DNA from: JAGNHN01 sp964590645
Lineage (GTDB): Bacteria > Bacteroidota > Bacteroidia > Bacteroidales > JAGNHN01
NCBI GenBank assembly: GCA_964590645.1
Contig: CAZPYJ010000011.1
Span: 1 to 64,000, forward strand
Direction: 5' to 3'
Length of the DNA: 64,000 nucleotides
The position numbers and the translations under genes were made by a program. Below, in pieces: positions 44,911-52,402 of this stretch. How positions within the stretch are numbered: the first letter of the stretch is position 1; every line of letters starts with the position of its first letter. The notes beneath the pieces are model-generated. The model searched no databases, was not told where the DNA came from, and saw only the letters and a program-made list of their open reading frames with translations.

Positions 44911-44942
44911 CAAAGGTAGTGCTATGCCGCAATTTGCCCAAA
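44911..44942 (-). promoter_or_regulatory. Promoter of arcC-argF
   Basis: Minus strand TTTG (44942-44939), 20-nt spacer, TACCTTTG (44918-44911). Excellent match; the leader to the ATG at 44889 is about 18 nt. Confidence 0.7.
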
Positions 44943-45010
44943 TCAGCCGGAAGTCCTTCCAGGGCAGTCTGGCTTTCAGAAATTTGTAAGGATTTTATTC
45001 TTTGACAGAC

Positions 45011-45018
45011 TACTTTTG
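45011..45018 (+). promoter_or_regulatory. -7 box for the outer-membrane protein gene
   Basis: TACTTTTG, perfect, 18 nt before the ATG at 45037. An upstream TTG (45016) lies within the box and is rejected as start. Confidence 0.55.
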
Positions 45019-45036
45019 TCCATAAAGCTTCAAAAA

Positions 45037-45957
45037 ATGCAAGCATCAAAACTTAAAATCCTAATTATCACCTATTTAATTCTTTTGACTGGTAGCACTC
45101 TGGTTCACGGACAGGCCTGTTCCGATGCAGGCCTCTGCACAGTGAGTGCGCCATCAGATACCTTAGCGGAACAGATTGAAATACGTTTGCTGCTAAGTAC
45201 GCCGGCAGGACTGGGAGAGCAATTTGTGCGCATTCTGAATCCCGCTGCAGAAGTCGAAATGCGTTTGCGTAACTGGTTGGTATCGGTAAAGATGCCCTGG
45301 CAGCATACTTCGCTTTCCGGCTTGAGTGCCAGTGGCTGGGGGGATTTCAGTATGCGGCTGGTGCGGAGTATAGATTGGAAGGAACATAGGATGCAGGCCA
45401 GTCTCGGATTGAAACTTCCCACCGGGAAAACAAACATTCAATCAGAGGGTATCAAGCTTCCTATGGCCTTTCAAAGCGGACTGGGAAGTACGGACCTTAT
45501 TGCTGGTTTGAGTATGCACCTTGAATCAGGCTGGGATCTGGCCACAGCAGTGCAGCTACCCGTGAAGCAGGATAATCGGAATGCATATCTGGGCGAAAGA
45601 ATTGCATCAAATGGAGAAGACTATCAGTTTTTCATCAGCCGCCGGCTGCAGCGGGCAGCAGATGTTATGCTGAGGGTAGAACACCGCTTTTCAGGAAAGA
45701 AGGTATCATACCGTGCCGGCCTGATTACACTCTATCACCTGGGCAATGACACGTATCTCGATACAGATGGCAACAGGAAGCAGCTCAAGGGATCGGAAGG
45801 ATTGACCCTCAACCTGAGTGGGGCCTTGCATTTACCCTTGTCAAATGGTATCGCGCTTGATCTGGCAATGGGGTTTCCGGTATTGGCCAGAGCGGAGCGA
45901 CCAGAAGGCTTAACCCGAAACGGGATGATCGTTCCGACCCTCTATATTCCTTTGTGA
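45037..45957 (+). CDS. Predicted outer-membrane beta-barrel protein
   Basis: 306 residues. Signal peptide ends in STLVHGQ; the rest alternates in strands of about 10 residues with aromatic girdles (WLVSVKMPWQH, GLKLPTGKTN, YQFFISRRL, VMLRVEHRF) and closes with a terminal strand ending IPL. Similar to transporter-like barrels of unknown substrate in Bacteroidota. The following membrane glycosyltransferase gene is 28 nt away. Confidence 0.65.
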   Translation: MQASKLKILIITYLILLTGSTLVHGQACSDAGLCTVSAPSDTLAEQIEIRLLLSTPAGLGEQFVRILNPAAEVEMRLRNWLVSVKMPWQHTSLSGLSASGWGDFSMRLVRSIDWKEHRMQASLGLKLPTGKTNIQSEGIKLPMAFQSGLGSTDLIAGLSMHLESGWDLATAVQLPVKQDNRNAYLGERIASNGEDYQFFISRRLQRAADVMLRVEHRFSGKKVSYRAGLITLYHLGNDTYLDTDGNRKQLKGSEGLTLNLSGALHLPLSNGIALDLAMGFPVLARAERPEGLTRNGMIVPTLYIPL

Positions 45958-45985
45958 GCGCCCGGCAATTGTGTAAATTGCCCGG

Positions 45986-47602
45986 ATGAAAACCAAGGGA
46001 CCATCCACACCCTTCTTTATCATTGTGCTGATAATAATTATCCCATTTATTATCAGTCGCTTGTACTTCTATCTGTTATTTCCCCAGCCTGGCATTATAA
46101 GCGATACGACCGGCTATTACGCCCCGGTCTGGCAAGCGCTGCACGGGATTTCCCCTTCCTTCGATTTCCGTAATCCGGGTTATCCAATGCTGATGCTGGG
46201 GGCAATGCTTCTTTCGGGAAAACTGCTACATATTGTCTATTTACAAAGCCTGCTTAGCCTGGCTTCTTCCTTGTTCTTTCTGAAAGAATGGCAGCACTTC
46301 TTTCCACGCAAAACCTGGATATTTGCTGTGGGCATCTCTCTATTCCTAATCTCAGATGAATACATCCTCCTGGAAAGCAGTTTGCAAAGTGAGATCGCTT
46401 TCACTTCCTTTATCTGGATCAGTCTGGCTTTGATGCTCCGCTATTTTCGGAAAGAATCCGATTATGCGGGCCTTCTTCCGGGGCTGGCCCTTGCTTTTAC
46501 TATTCTTATCCGGCCGGCCGGCATCTTTCTTCTTCCGCTGTGGTTGAGCCTGCTTTGGTGGAAGCAAAGGCAAAACAAAGGTATGCGCAGCGTGATCTTA
46601 GGCGTTTTGTCTCTTCTTTTCCCTTTGTTGTTCACAATGACTTATAATCAGCTGGAGCACGGACGCTTTTCCCTCGCGCAAACAGCGGCGGTAAATCAAT
46701 TTGGGGCCGTAATGCCCTATATTCAAACCTCCCCCGATTTTCATCCCAGGATGAATGCAGCGATCAATCATTATCTGAAAAGGATTAATCAAGCAGAAAG
46801 GCAAAGCATTCTGCGATCCGGTGACAGAAAGGAAATCATTGCCGTTTATACCCAGACTTATGAGGAAATGTGGGGCATTTACCAGCATATCCGGAATGAC
46901 AGCACACCTCCTGTGCTCTGTTACCAGGCTCCCCTGTCTTGCCTTTTCCCGGAAATTCGCAAGGTGGCGCATCACTCGATACGGGAAAATCCGGGATTCT
47001 TCTTAAAAATGAGTGGTGTCAGTCTGGCGCATTCCCTAATTCGCCACAGGGTGCAATGGACAGGAAATTACGTTGATGTCATTTCCCAAAGATGTACAGG
47101 ACTTCATCCGGACAATGTGAAATACATCCTGGATCCCTCCAAGGCAGAGAATCAGGATTTGCTGCAAGGCCTTCAGAGAGCAGGAAGCCCTTGTCAATAC
47201 GATGGAGGAGCGACCATCTTGGATACTGAGAAGCCAAAGCGGGGAACAAAGGCCTGGTGGGCAGGCTACACTTCTTTCATTGGGTGGCTGTTGTTCTTCA
47301 ACCGGGGATACATCTGGACCTTGTTGATCACAGTGGCGTTCTTCGTCTCACTGAAAGGGCTGCGTAAAACAAGCAAACCCAAGCTAATGATGACAGGCCT
47401 CCTTGCATCCTGGGCCATTTATATGGGGATGACCCACCTCTTTGTCTATCCTCTCCAGCGCATCACTTTTCCTCTGGAATGGATTAGTCTGTTTGCGCTG
47501 GCATTTCTGCTGATGAAGTTAATGGATAAAATTTTCAGTCATCGGGGGTTGCTGACCGTAGCCATACCTGTCGGTAGGAAATCGTCCACGCTACGGTCCT
47601 GA
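45986..47602 (+). CDS. GT-C-like polytopic membrane protein, C-terminus encoded by a REP element
   Basis: 538 residues, about ten transmembrane helices. IISDTTGYYAPVWQALHG in the first loop and ILIRPAGIFLLPLWL in a helix are reminiscent of GT-C (GT39/GT83-like) glycosyltransferases, but no definite catalytic motif is seen. The last 16 residues (TVAIPVGRKSSTLRS region) are translated from the REP hairpin at 47554-47598, so the natural C-terminus has been overwritten or extended by a repeat insertion. Confidence 0.7.
   Translation: MKTKGPSTPFFIIVLIIIIPFIISRLYFYLLFPQPGIISDTTGYYAPVWQALHGISPSFDFRNPGYPMLMLGAMLLSGKLLHIVYLQSLLSLASSLFFLKEWQHFFPRKTWIFAVGISLFLISDEYILLESSLQSEIAFTSFIWISLALMLRYFRKESDYAGLLPGLALAFTILIRPAGIFLLPLWLSLLWWKQRQNKGMRSVILGVLSLLFPLLFTMTYNQLEHGRFSLAQTAAVNQFGAVMPYIQTSPDFHPRMNAAINHYLKRINQAERQSILRSGDRKEIIAVYTQTYEEMWGIYQHIRNDSTPPVLCYQAPLSCLFPEIRKVAHHSIRENPGFFLKMSGVSLAHSLIRHRVQWTGNYVDVISQRCTGLHPDNVKYILDPSKAENQDLLQGLQRAGSPCQYDGGATILDTEKPKRGTKAWWAGYTSFIGWLLFFNRGYIWTLLITVAFFVSLKGLRKTSKPKLMMTGLLASWAIYMGMTHLFVYPLQRITFPLEWISLFALAFLLMKLMDKIFSHRGLLTVAIPVGRKSSTLRS
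47554..47598 (+). repeat. REP hairpin A1 (long loop)
   Basis: GACCGTAGC ... GCTACGGTC, a perfect 9-bp stem around a 27-nt loop with CCTGTCGGTAGG. Followed by a linker with GGCTCCAGCC and then a truncated MORN-gene tail (47626-47680). Confidence 0.9.
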
Positions 47603-47687
47603 TAAATCACAGGCTCCAGCCACGAAAGCGTCTTAAAACTTCTCGACTTTCGCCTGCTTCCCCTCCTCATCATATTCTACCTTTGCT

Positions 47688-47733
47688 GTCCGTAGCCATA
47701 CCTGTCGGTAGGAAATCGTCCACGCTACGGATC
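47688..47733 (+). repeat. REP hairpin A2 (long loop)
   Basis: GTCCGTAGC ... GCTACGGAT, same 27-nt loop as A1, 134 bp further on. The last stem pair is lost (GAT). The RAYT gene's 3' end follows. Confidence 0.9.
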
Positions 47734-47774
47734 TGACAAATCACAGTCTCCAGCCACGAAAACTCATCCAAGCT

Positions 47775-48335
47775 TCAATACGTCCTAAGTCGTGGTGATA
47801 ATTTTATAACTTCCAATTCTCCTTCCATATCTGCATAATTCAAGGCGCTCGAGTAACGATACTCCCATATATTTTTTACTATTCCATTTCGAACAGGATT
47901 ATTATGCAGATACTCAAGTTTCTCCCAAACAAATACATTGCTCACAAGTTCAACTGCGTGATTTTCGTGCGTCCATACCTGATACAGTGTATTTCGCTGA
48001 TGCTTCTCCGCTGCACATTTGAATAGATTCAACATCCAGCCGCTCCGACTTTCCGGTCCCTCTGTGATTCGTTGGATTATCCTTTTACTCGTATAGGATT
48101 TAAAGTCTCGAATAGTTCCGCTTAGTTCTCCTTTCTCACTTCTGGCAATAAGATGAATGTGATTGGACATCAACACCCAGGCAAATAGCTCCAAACCTTT
48201 ATTCTCCTGACAATATCGCAGACTCTCTACCACGATCTGTCTGTAGTCGTCTCTAGTAAATAGGTCTATCCAGTTTACAACTTGCAAGGTCAGATAGTAG
48301 GCTGCCTTCTGATCTCTGATTTGATATCCGCCCAT
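47775..48335 (-). CDS. REP-associated tyrosine transposase (RAYT, Y1/HUH family)
   Basis: 186 residues. HUH metal motif in VLMSNHIHLIA (about residues 55-65) and the C-terminal catalytic-Tyr segment KLEYLHNNPVRNGI (about 139-152), both diagnostic for Y1_Tnp/TnpA_REP proteins. RAYTs are single-copy relatives of IS200/IS605 transposases that act on REP hairpins. Flanked on both sides by REP hairpins (A1, A2, B1, A3, A4), as expected for a REPtron. No inverted-repeat or TnpB partner seen. Appears intact. Confidence 0.92.
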   Translation of the reverse strand: MGGYQIRDQKAAYYLTLQVVNWIDLFTRDDYRQIVVESLRYCQENKGLELFAWVLMSNHIHLIARSEKGELSGTIRDFKSYTSKRIIQRITEGPESRSGWMLNLFKCAAEKHQRNTLYQVWTHENHAVELVSNVFVWEKLEYLHNNPVRNGIVKNIWEYRYSSALNYADMEGELEVIKLSPRLRTY

Positions 48336-48405
48336 AGCATTAATGTAAGGAATAACTCACCTTGCTTGTATACTATTCCGTTAGCAGGAGGCTACGATTT
48401 CTTTT

Positions 48406-48429
48406 GTGCGTAGCGTGGACGCTACGCAC
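48406..48429 (+). repeat. REP hairpin B1 (short loop)
   Basis: GTGCGTAGC/GCTACGCAC, perfect 9-bp stem, loop GTGGAC. It lies between the RAYT 5' end and a MORN-tail copy (48484-48530). Confidence 0.9.
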
Positions 48430-48534
48430 AGCGAAAGACGCGCGCCAACGGGCTCCAGCCTGCGAAAACAGATTAGAACTTCTCGACTTTGGCCTGGTTT
48501 CCTTCTTCATCATAATCTACCCATTTGCCTTGCT

Positions 48535-48579
48535 GTCCGTAGCCATACCTGTCGGTAGGAAATCGTCCACGCTACGGAC
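48535..48579 (+). repeat. REP hairpin A3 (long loop)
   Basis: GTCCGTAGC/GCTACGGAC, perfect stem, same loop as A1. Preceded by a MORN tail encoding GKWVDYDEEGNQAKVEKF-stop on the minus strand. Confidence 0.9.
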
Positions 48580-48667
48580 TTGACAAATCACAGGCTCCAG
48601 CCACGAAAGCGTCTTAAAACTTCTCGACTTTCGCCTGATTTCCTTCTTCATCATCATCGACCTTGCT

Positions 48668-48712
48668 GTCCGTAGCCATACCTGTCGGTAGGAAATCGTC
48701 CACGCTACGGAC
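48668..48712 (+). repeat. REP hairpin A4 (long loop)
   Basis: GTCCGTAGC/GCTACGGAC, 133 bp after A3, sitting 34 bp beyond the stop codon of the intact MORN gene. Confidence 0.9.
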
Positions 48713-48746
48713 CTGATAAATCACAGGCTCCAGCCACGAAAGCGTC

Positions 48747-49499
48747 TTAAAACTTCTCGACTTTCGCCTGCTTCCCCTCCTCATCATATTCTACCCATTT
48801 GCCCTTTTTCTCTCCTTTATGATATTGACCGGTCGTTTTGATTTTTCCGTTTTCAAAATATTCCTCAAACACACCGTGGGCCAGGTTGTCTTCGTATTCC
48901 TCCAGCGTCTTTAGCTGGCCGTTCGGATAGAAAGTTTTCTGCGGCCCTTCCATTTTGCCCATCCCATACTGATACTCCGCAATCAGTTTTTCATCCGGAT
49001 TATACCAGCGGCTTAGCCCGTCCTTCAAGTCATTGTTGTAAAAAGATTCTTCCTGGATTCTGGCATTATGCTCGTAGTACTTGGCATATCTGCCTTGCAA
49101 CTTTCCTTCCATATAAAACATCTCACTCAGCAGACGTCCTCCGAAATTATAGGTCTGATAACGTCCGTGCAAAAGATCATTCTGATAATAGGCTTCTTTA
49201 GCGATGTAGCCCCTTCTATCTACCTCAAGATGAATGCCTTCCCGTTTACCATTTCTGTAGGTTCTCAATTCCTGAAGAAGGCCCTGCGGATTGTAGGCCA
49301 CCCAGTTTCCTTCCTTCTGTCCATCCTGGTACATTCCGCGCTCCACGGTCTTTCCATCCCCTTCTTCCCATAAGCCCTGCTTACGGCCCTGTTCGTCGGT
49401 CACATTCATTGGTGGCTCACCGGCGGGTTGAAGTACCTGGGCATTGGATATGCAGGAGAGAAATAGAAAGAGGATCAGAAGTGGTACAGCTTTCATCAT
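48747..49499 (-). CDS. MORN-repeat/YwqK-like secreted protein
   Basis: 250 residues. Signal peptide (MMKAVPLLILFLFLSCISNAQ) then about nine MORN/YwqK-type repeats of 20-24 residues (GLWEEGDGKTVERGMYQDGQ, GNWVAYNPQGLLQELRTYRNG, HGRYQTYNFGG...). Predicted surface or periplasmic; function unknown. The ATG at 49499 is chosen because a -7 box lies between it and an in-frame ATG at 49559. Its 3' end has been copied three times into the downstream REP array. Confidence 0.82.
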   Translation of the reverse strand: MMKAVPLLILFLFLSCISNAQVLQPAGEPPMNVTDEQGRKQGLWEEGDGKTVERGMYQDGQKEGNWVAYNPQGLLQELRTYRNGKREGIHLEVDRRGYIAKEAYYQNDLLHGRYQTYNFGGRLLSEMFYMEGKLQGRYAKYYEHNARIQEESFYNNDLKDGLSRWYNPDEKLIAEYQYGMGKMEGPQKTFYPNGQLKTLEEYEDNLAHGVFEEYFENGKIKTTGQYHKGEKKGKWVEYDEEGKQAKVEKF

Positions 49500-49537
49500 A
49501 ATATTGATTTTTTGGTATATCCTGGCGGATAAAGCTA

Positions 49538-49545
49538 CAAACATA
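49538..49545 (-). promoter_or_regulatory. -7 box for the MORN gene
   Basis: Minus strand TATGTTTG, perfect TAnnTTTG, 38 nt before the chosen ATG. Confidence 0.45.
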
Positions 49546-49624
49546 TCGTGAAACCGCAAATTTGTCTATTCCGCTAAGGGTTGACAGAAAGCGCAAAAAG
49601 CAGGAAGGTGGATGTGGAGAAGGC

Positions 49625-50944
49625 TTAATTGATGCGGGCAAAAAGTTCGTGTTCGCTTGCCTCGAGGGGAATCGCATTGCAAAAAACGCCTGGAGACAGC
49701 GAGACTGCTTCGGAAGCCGGAATCAGCACCTCATTGTCCACCTCCGGAGAGTCGTATTCAGTTCTGCCGATCCAGAAATCGCCTTCTTTCCTGTCGATGA
49801 GGATGCGCAGGCTTTGTCCGATCAGATTTTGATTATGTACAAGGCTGATCTCTGCCTGTATTTCCATCAGGGCAGCAAGCCTGGCTTCTTTTTCTTCGGC
49901 AGGTATATTGTCTTCGAGTTCAAAAGCAGGGGTATCCTCTTCGTGGGAATAGACGAAGGCACCCAGTCGTTCGAAGCGGGTTTCCTTCACAAAATCAAGC
50001 AAGGCATTAAACTCCTGTTCCGTTTCTCCGGGATAACCCACAATCATAGTGGTACGCATCGCGATTTCCGGATACATAGTTCTTACCTTTTCAGCCAGAT
50101 CGAGGGCTTGACCTGCACCACCCCTGCGCATACTTTTCAGTATCCTGTCGCTGATATGCTGAAGGGGGAGATCGAGATAATTACAAATCGCAGGATGATC
50201 GCGCATTATATCCAACACTTCCATCGGGAATGCCGTGGGGAAGGTATAATGCAGGCGGATCCAGTCGGCAGCTTCGGCCTCGGTGAGTGCACGGAGGAGA
50301 TCAGGCAGCATTCGCCGCTCATAAATATCCATCCCGTACCAGGTGAGATCCTGGGCAATCAGCAACAATTCTTTTACACCTCCGGCTTTCAGGTGCAGTG
50401 CTTCGGCAACAATTTCTTCTAAGGGTCGCGAGTGGTGTGGCCCACGAATAAGTGGAATGGCACAGAAAGAACACTGATGGTCACAGCCTTCCGATACTTT
50501 CATATAAGCGTAGTGCGAAGGCGTGGAGACTATCCTGTCGTGCCAGGAAGGAGCTGCAGCGGAAGATAGGAATTGAGCGACCACCTTGGCCGGCTCGTTC
50601 ACTCCCAAGAAGGCGTCCACTTCCGGGATTTCCGCTTGAAGGTCTTTGCGATATCTCTGAGAGAGGCAGCCCATCACCACCAGTTTGCCGATGCGGCCTT
50701 CTTTGCGGGCCCGGGCATAATCAAGGATCGTATCGATGGATTCCTGTTTGGCATCCAGGATAAAACCGCAGGTATTGATAATCACCCCGGCAAATCCCTC
50801 GCCAGGCGCATCGTGTACAACACGGAAGCCCCCCCTGCGCAGGGCACCCATCAGGTTTTCCGAGTCCACCGTATTCTTGGAGCAGCCCAGGGTGATCACA
50901 TTGATGGGGGCATCCTGGGGGAAGGATTTTCGATTTCCCATCAT
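49625..50944 (-). CDS. rimO: Ribosomal protein S12 methylthiotransferase
   Basis: 439 residues. UPF0004 domain with NVITLGCSKNTVDSE, radical SAM motif CDHQCSFCAIP (CxxxCxxC) and C-terminal TRAM domain. Methylthiolates Asp of S12; GCSKNxVDSE distinguishes RimO from MiaB. 4-nt overlap with ftsY upstream shows co-translation. Confidence 0.95.
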   Translation of the reverse strand: MMGNRKSFPQDAPINVITLGCSKNTVDSENLMGALRRGGFRVVHDAPGEGFAGVIINTCGFILDAKQESIDTILDYARARKEGRIGKLVVMGCLSQRYRKDLQAEIPEVDAFLGVNEPAKVVAQFLSSAAAPSWHDRIVSTPSHYAYMKVSEGCDHQCSFCAIPLIRGPHHSRPLEEIVAEALHLKAGGVKELLLIAQDLTWYGMDIYERRMLPDLLRALTEAEAADWIRLHYTFPTAFPMEVLDIMRDHPAICNYLDLPLQHISDRILKSMRRGGAGQALDLAEKVRTMYPEIAMRTTMIVGYPGETEQEFNALLDFVKETRFERLGAFVYSHEEDTPAFELEDNIPAEEKEARLAALMEIQAEISLVHNQNLIGQSLRILIDRKEGDFWIGRTEYDSPEVDNEVLIPASEAVSLSPGVFCNAIPLEASEHELFARIN

Positions 50945-51891
50945 TGGAACAGGGAATCAACAAAGAGATCCCGGTCAAAGATCTGAAGATCCTCCATCTT
51001 CTCTCCCACCCCGATATATTTGACCGGCACTTTGAATTCGTCGGAGATGCCGAGCACCACACCGCCTTTGGCAGTGCCATCCAGTTTGGTCAGGGCAAGG
51101 GCATTGACTTCGGTGGCGGCGGTGAACTGGCGCGCTTGTTCCACGGCATTCTGGCCGGTGGAGGCATCCAGCACCAACAATACTTCGTGGGGAGCATTGG
51201 GAATGACTTTCTGCATCACGCGCCGTATCTTGGAAAGTTCATTCATCAGGTATTGTTTGTTGTGCAGGCGCCCGGCAGTATCGATAATCACCACATCCAC
51301 TTCTCGGGAGACAGCGGCCTGCAGGGCATCGAAAGCCACAGAGGCAGGATCGGCGCCCATACCCTGGCTGATGAAAGGCACATCGGCACGCTCCGACCAG
51401 ATCCTGAGCTGATCGACAGCGGCAGCACGGAAAGTATCTGCTGCACCCAGCAATACGGATTTCCCTGCGGTTTTGAACTTGTAGGCAAGCTTTCCTATGG
51501 TGGTGGTTTTGCCTACCCCGTTCACTCCGACCACCATAATGACATAGGGCTCTCCATTGTCGGGAAGATCGAAGTCGCGCACATCCTCCGCATTGCTTTC
51601 GCGCAGCAGGGCGGTCACTTCCTCTTTGAGGAGGCGGTTAAGCTCCCCTGACCCAAGATATTTATCCTGCTTCACCCTTTCCTGGAGTCGTTCGATGATT
51701 TTCAGGGTAGTATTGACGCCCACATCCGAGGAGACAAGAATCTCTTCCAGCTGATCCAGGAAATCATCATCGATGGAGGTTTTCCCGATCAGGGCGCGGG
51801 AGATACGGGAAAACATATTCTCGCGGGTACGGTTGAGACCTTTGTCCAGGTTCTCTTTGCGATCCTTGCTGAAGATGGAAAAAATGCCCAT
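50941..51891 (-). CDS. ftsY: Signal recognition particle receptor
   Basis: 316 residues, short-A-domain type. NG domain with GVNGVGKTTTIGKLA (G1), DTFRAAAVDQL, IDTAGRLHN (G3), TKLDGTAKGG (G4) and GVGEKMEDLQIFD. Docks SRP-ribosome complexes at the membrane. Follows DUF4295, as is usual in Bacteroidota. Confidence 0.96.
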   Translation of the reverse strand: MGIFSIFSKDRKENLDKGLNRTRENMFSRISRALIGKTSIDDDFLDQLEEILVSSDVGVNTTLKIIERLQERVKQDKYLGSGELNRLLKEEVTALLRESNAEDVRDFDLPDNGEPYVIMVVGVNGVGKTTTIGKLAYKFKTAGKSVLLGAADTFRAAAVDQLRIWSERADVPFISQGMGADPASVAFDALQAAVSREVDVVIIDTAGRLHNKQYLMNELSKIRRVMQKVIPNAPHEVLLVLDASTGQNAVEQARQFTAATEVNALALTKLDGTAKGGVVLGISDEFKVPVKYIGVGEKMEDLQIFDRDLFVDSLFQ

Positions 51892-51914
51892 AGGAGGAAT
51901 CTATGTGTGATGAT

Positions 51915-51950
51915 AAAAAAAAGAGCCTTTTCTCGTGAAAGAAAAAGCTC
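51915..51950 (-). terminator. Terminator between DUF4295 gene and ftsY
   Basis: Minus strand GAGCTTTTTCT/AGAAAAGGCTC stem with one mismatch, followed by eight T. It partly isolates rpmG-DUF4295 from ftsY. Confidence 0.65.
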
Positions 51951-51974
51951 CTTCGTTGGCCTGAAGGGCCGGGA

Positions 51975-52127
51975 TTATTTCTTCACAAATTCTTTCACCT
52001 GATCATTGGGGATAATGGTTTCCTTGAAGGAATAGGCCCCGGTTTTCGGTGACTTTACCATCTTGATCACCTTGGCATATTCCTTGCCGGTGGTGGTTTT
52101 CAGGGTAGCAACTACTTTCTTGGCCAT
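51975..52127 (-). CDS. DUF4295 family protein
   Basis: 50 residues, too short for routine ORF cut-offs. MAKKVVATLKTTTGKEYAKV ... IPNDQVKEFVKK is the Bacteroidota-specific DUF4295 family, encoded next to rpmG and ftsY across the phylum and likely ribosome-associated (context inference). 8 nt after rpmG. A strong phylum marker. Confidence 0.9.
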   Translation of the reverse strand: MAKKVVATLKTTTGKEYAKVIKMVKSPKTGAYSFKETIIPNDQVKEFVKK

Positions 52128-52135
52128 ATCACAAC

Positions 52136-52324
52136 TTATTTAATCTCCCGATGAACGGTAACTTTCTTCAGGATAGGGTTAAACTTCTTCAATTCAAGAC
52201 GATCGGGGGTATTCTTCTTGTTCTTGGTGCTAATATAGCGCGAGGTTCCGGGGAGCCCGCTATTCTTGTGCTCGGTACATTCCAGGATAACCTGGACCCT
52301 TGCGTCTTTGGTTTTCTTTGCCAT
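52136..52324 (-). CDS. rpmG: 50S ribosomal protein L33
   Basis: 62 residues. VQVILECTEHKNSG, SRYISTKNKKNTPDRLELKKFNP and VTVHREIK are the Bacteroidota L33 pattern; the zinc-binding Cys pairs are absent (Zn-independent type). rpmB, which usually precedes it in this phylum, is not here. Confidence 0.95.
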   Translation of the reverse strand: MAKKTKDARVQVILECTEHKNSGLPGTSRYISTKNKKNTPDRLELKKFNPILKKVTVHREIK

Positions 52325-52346
52325 TGCTATCGACTTTTTGGGTGTG

Positions 52347-52378
52347 CAAAAATAGACACAAATTTATGAATTACCAAA
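52347..52378 (-). promoter_or_regulatory. Promoter of rpmG-DUF4295
   Basis: Minus strand TTTG (52378-52375), 20-nt spacer, TATTTTTG (52354-52347); about 19 nt of leader before rpmG. Because it fires directly into rpmG, rpmB is not part of this transcript. Confidence 0.7.
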
Positions 52379-52389
52379 CCCATTCCTCT

Positions 52390-52397
52390 TACCTTCG
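52390..52397 (+). promoter_or_regulatory. -7-like box abutting xerD
   Basis: TACCTTCG, one mismatch, 5 nt before the xerD ATG; predicts a leaderless transcript. Divergent from the rpmG promoter. Confidence 0.35.
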
Positions 52398-52402
52398 CAA
52401 AT

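Larger units (their letters stand above)
48336..48746. other. Non-coding REP/gene-tail array between RAYT and MORN gene
   Basis: Beyond the hairpins, this stretch holds two truncated copies of the 3' end of the MORN gene (48484-48530 and 48609-48663), each still encoding a C-terminal VDxDEEGNQAKVEKF-like peptide and stop on the minus strand. A third such tail lies at 47626-47680. Tails join the next hairpin at a common TTGCT sequence. Confidence 0.85.

Noticed and set aside
47775..48335. IS200/IS605 insertion sequence
   Set aside because: Single-copy RAYT features with surrounding REPs and no TnpB or IS end hairpins; better described as a REP-associated transposase.
47554..48712. CRISPR array
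   Set aside because: Repeats are palindromic REP hairpins with a 133-134-bp period, spacers are similar gene-tail copies, and no cas genes are present.
49562..50422. 286-codon plus-strand frame opposite rimO
   Set aside because: rimO on the other strand is complete with all motifs; the frame has no recognisable domain.
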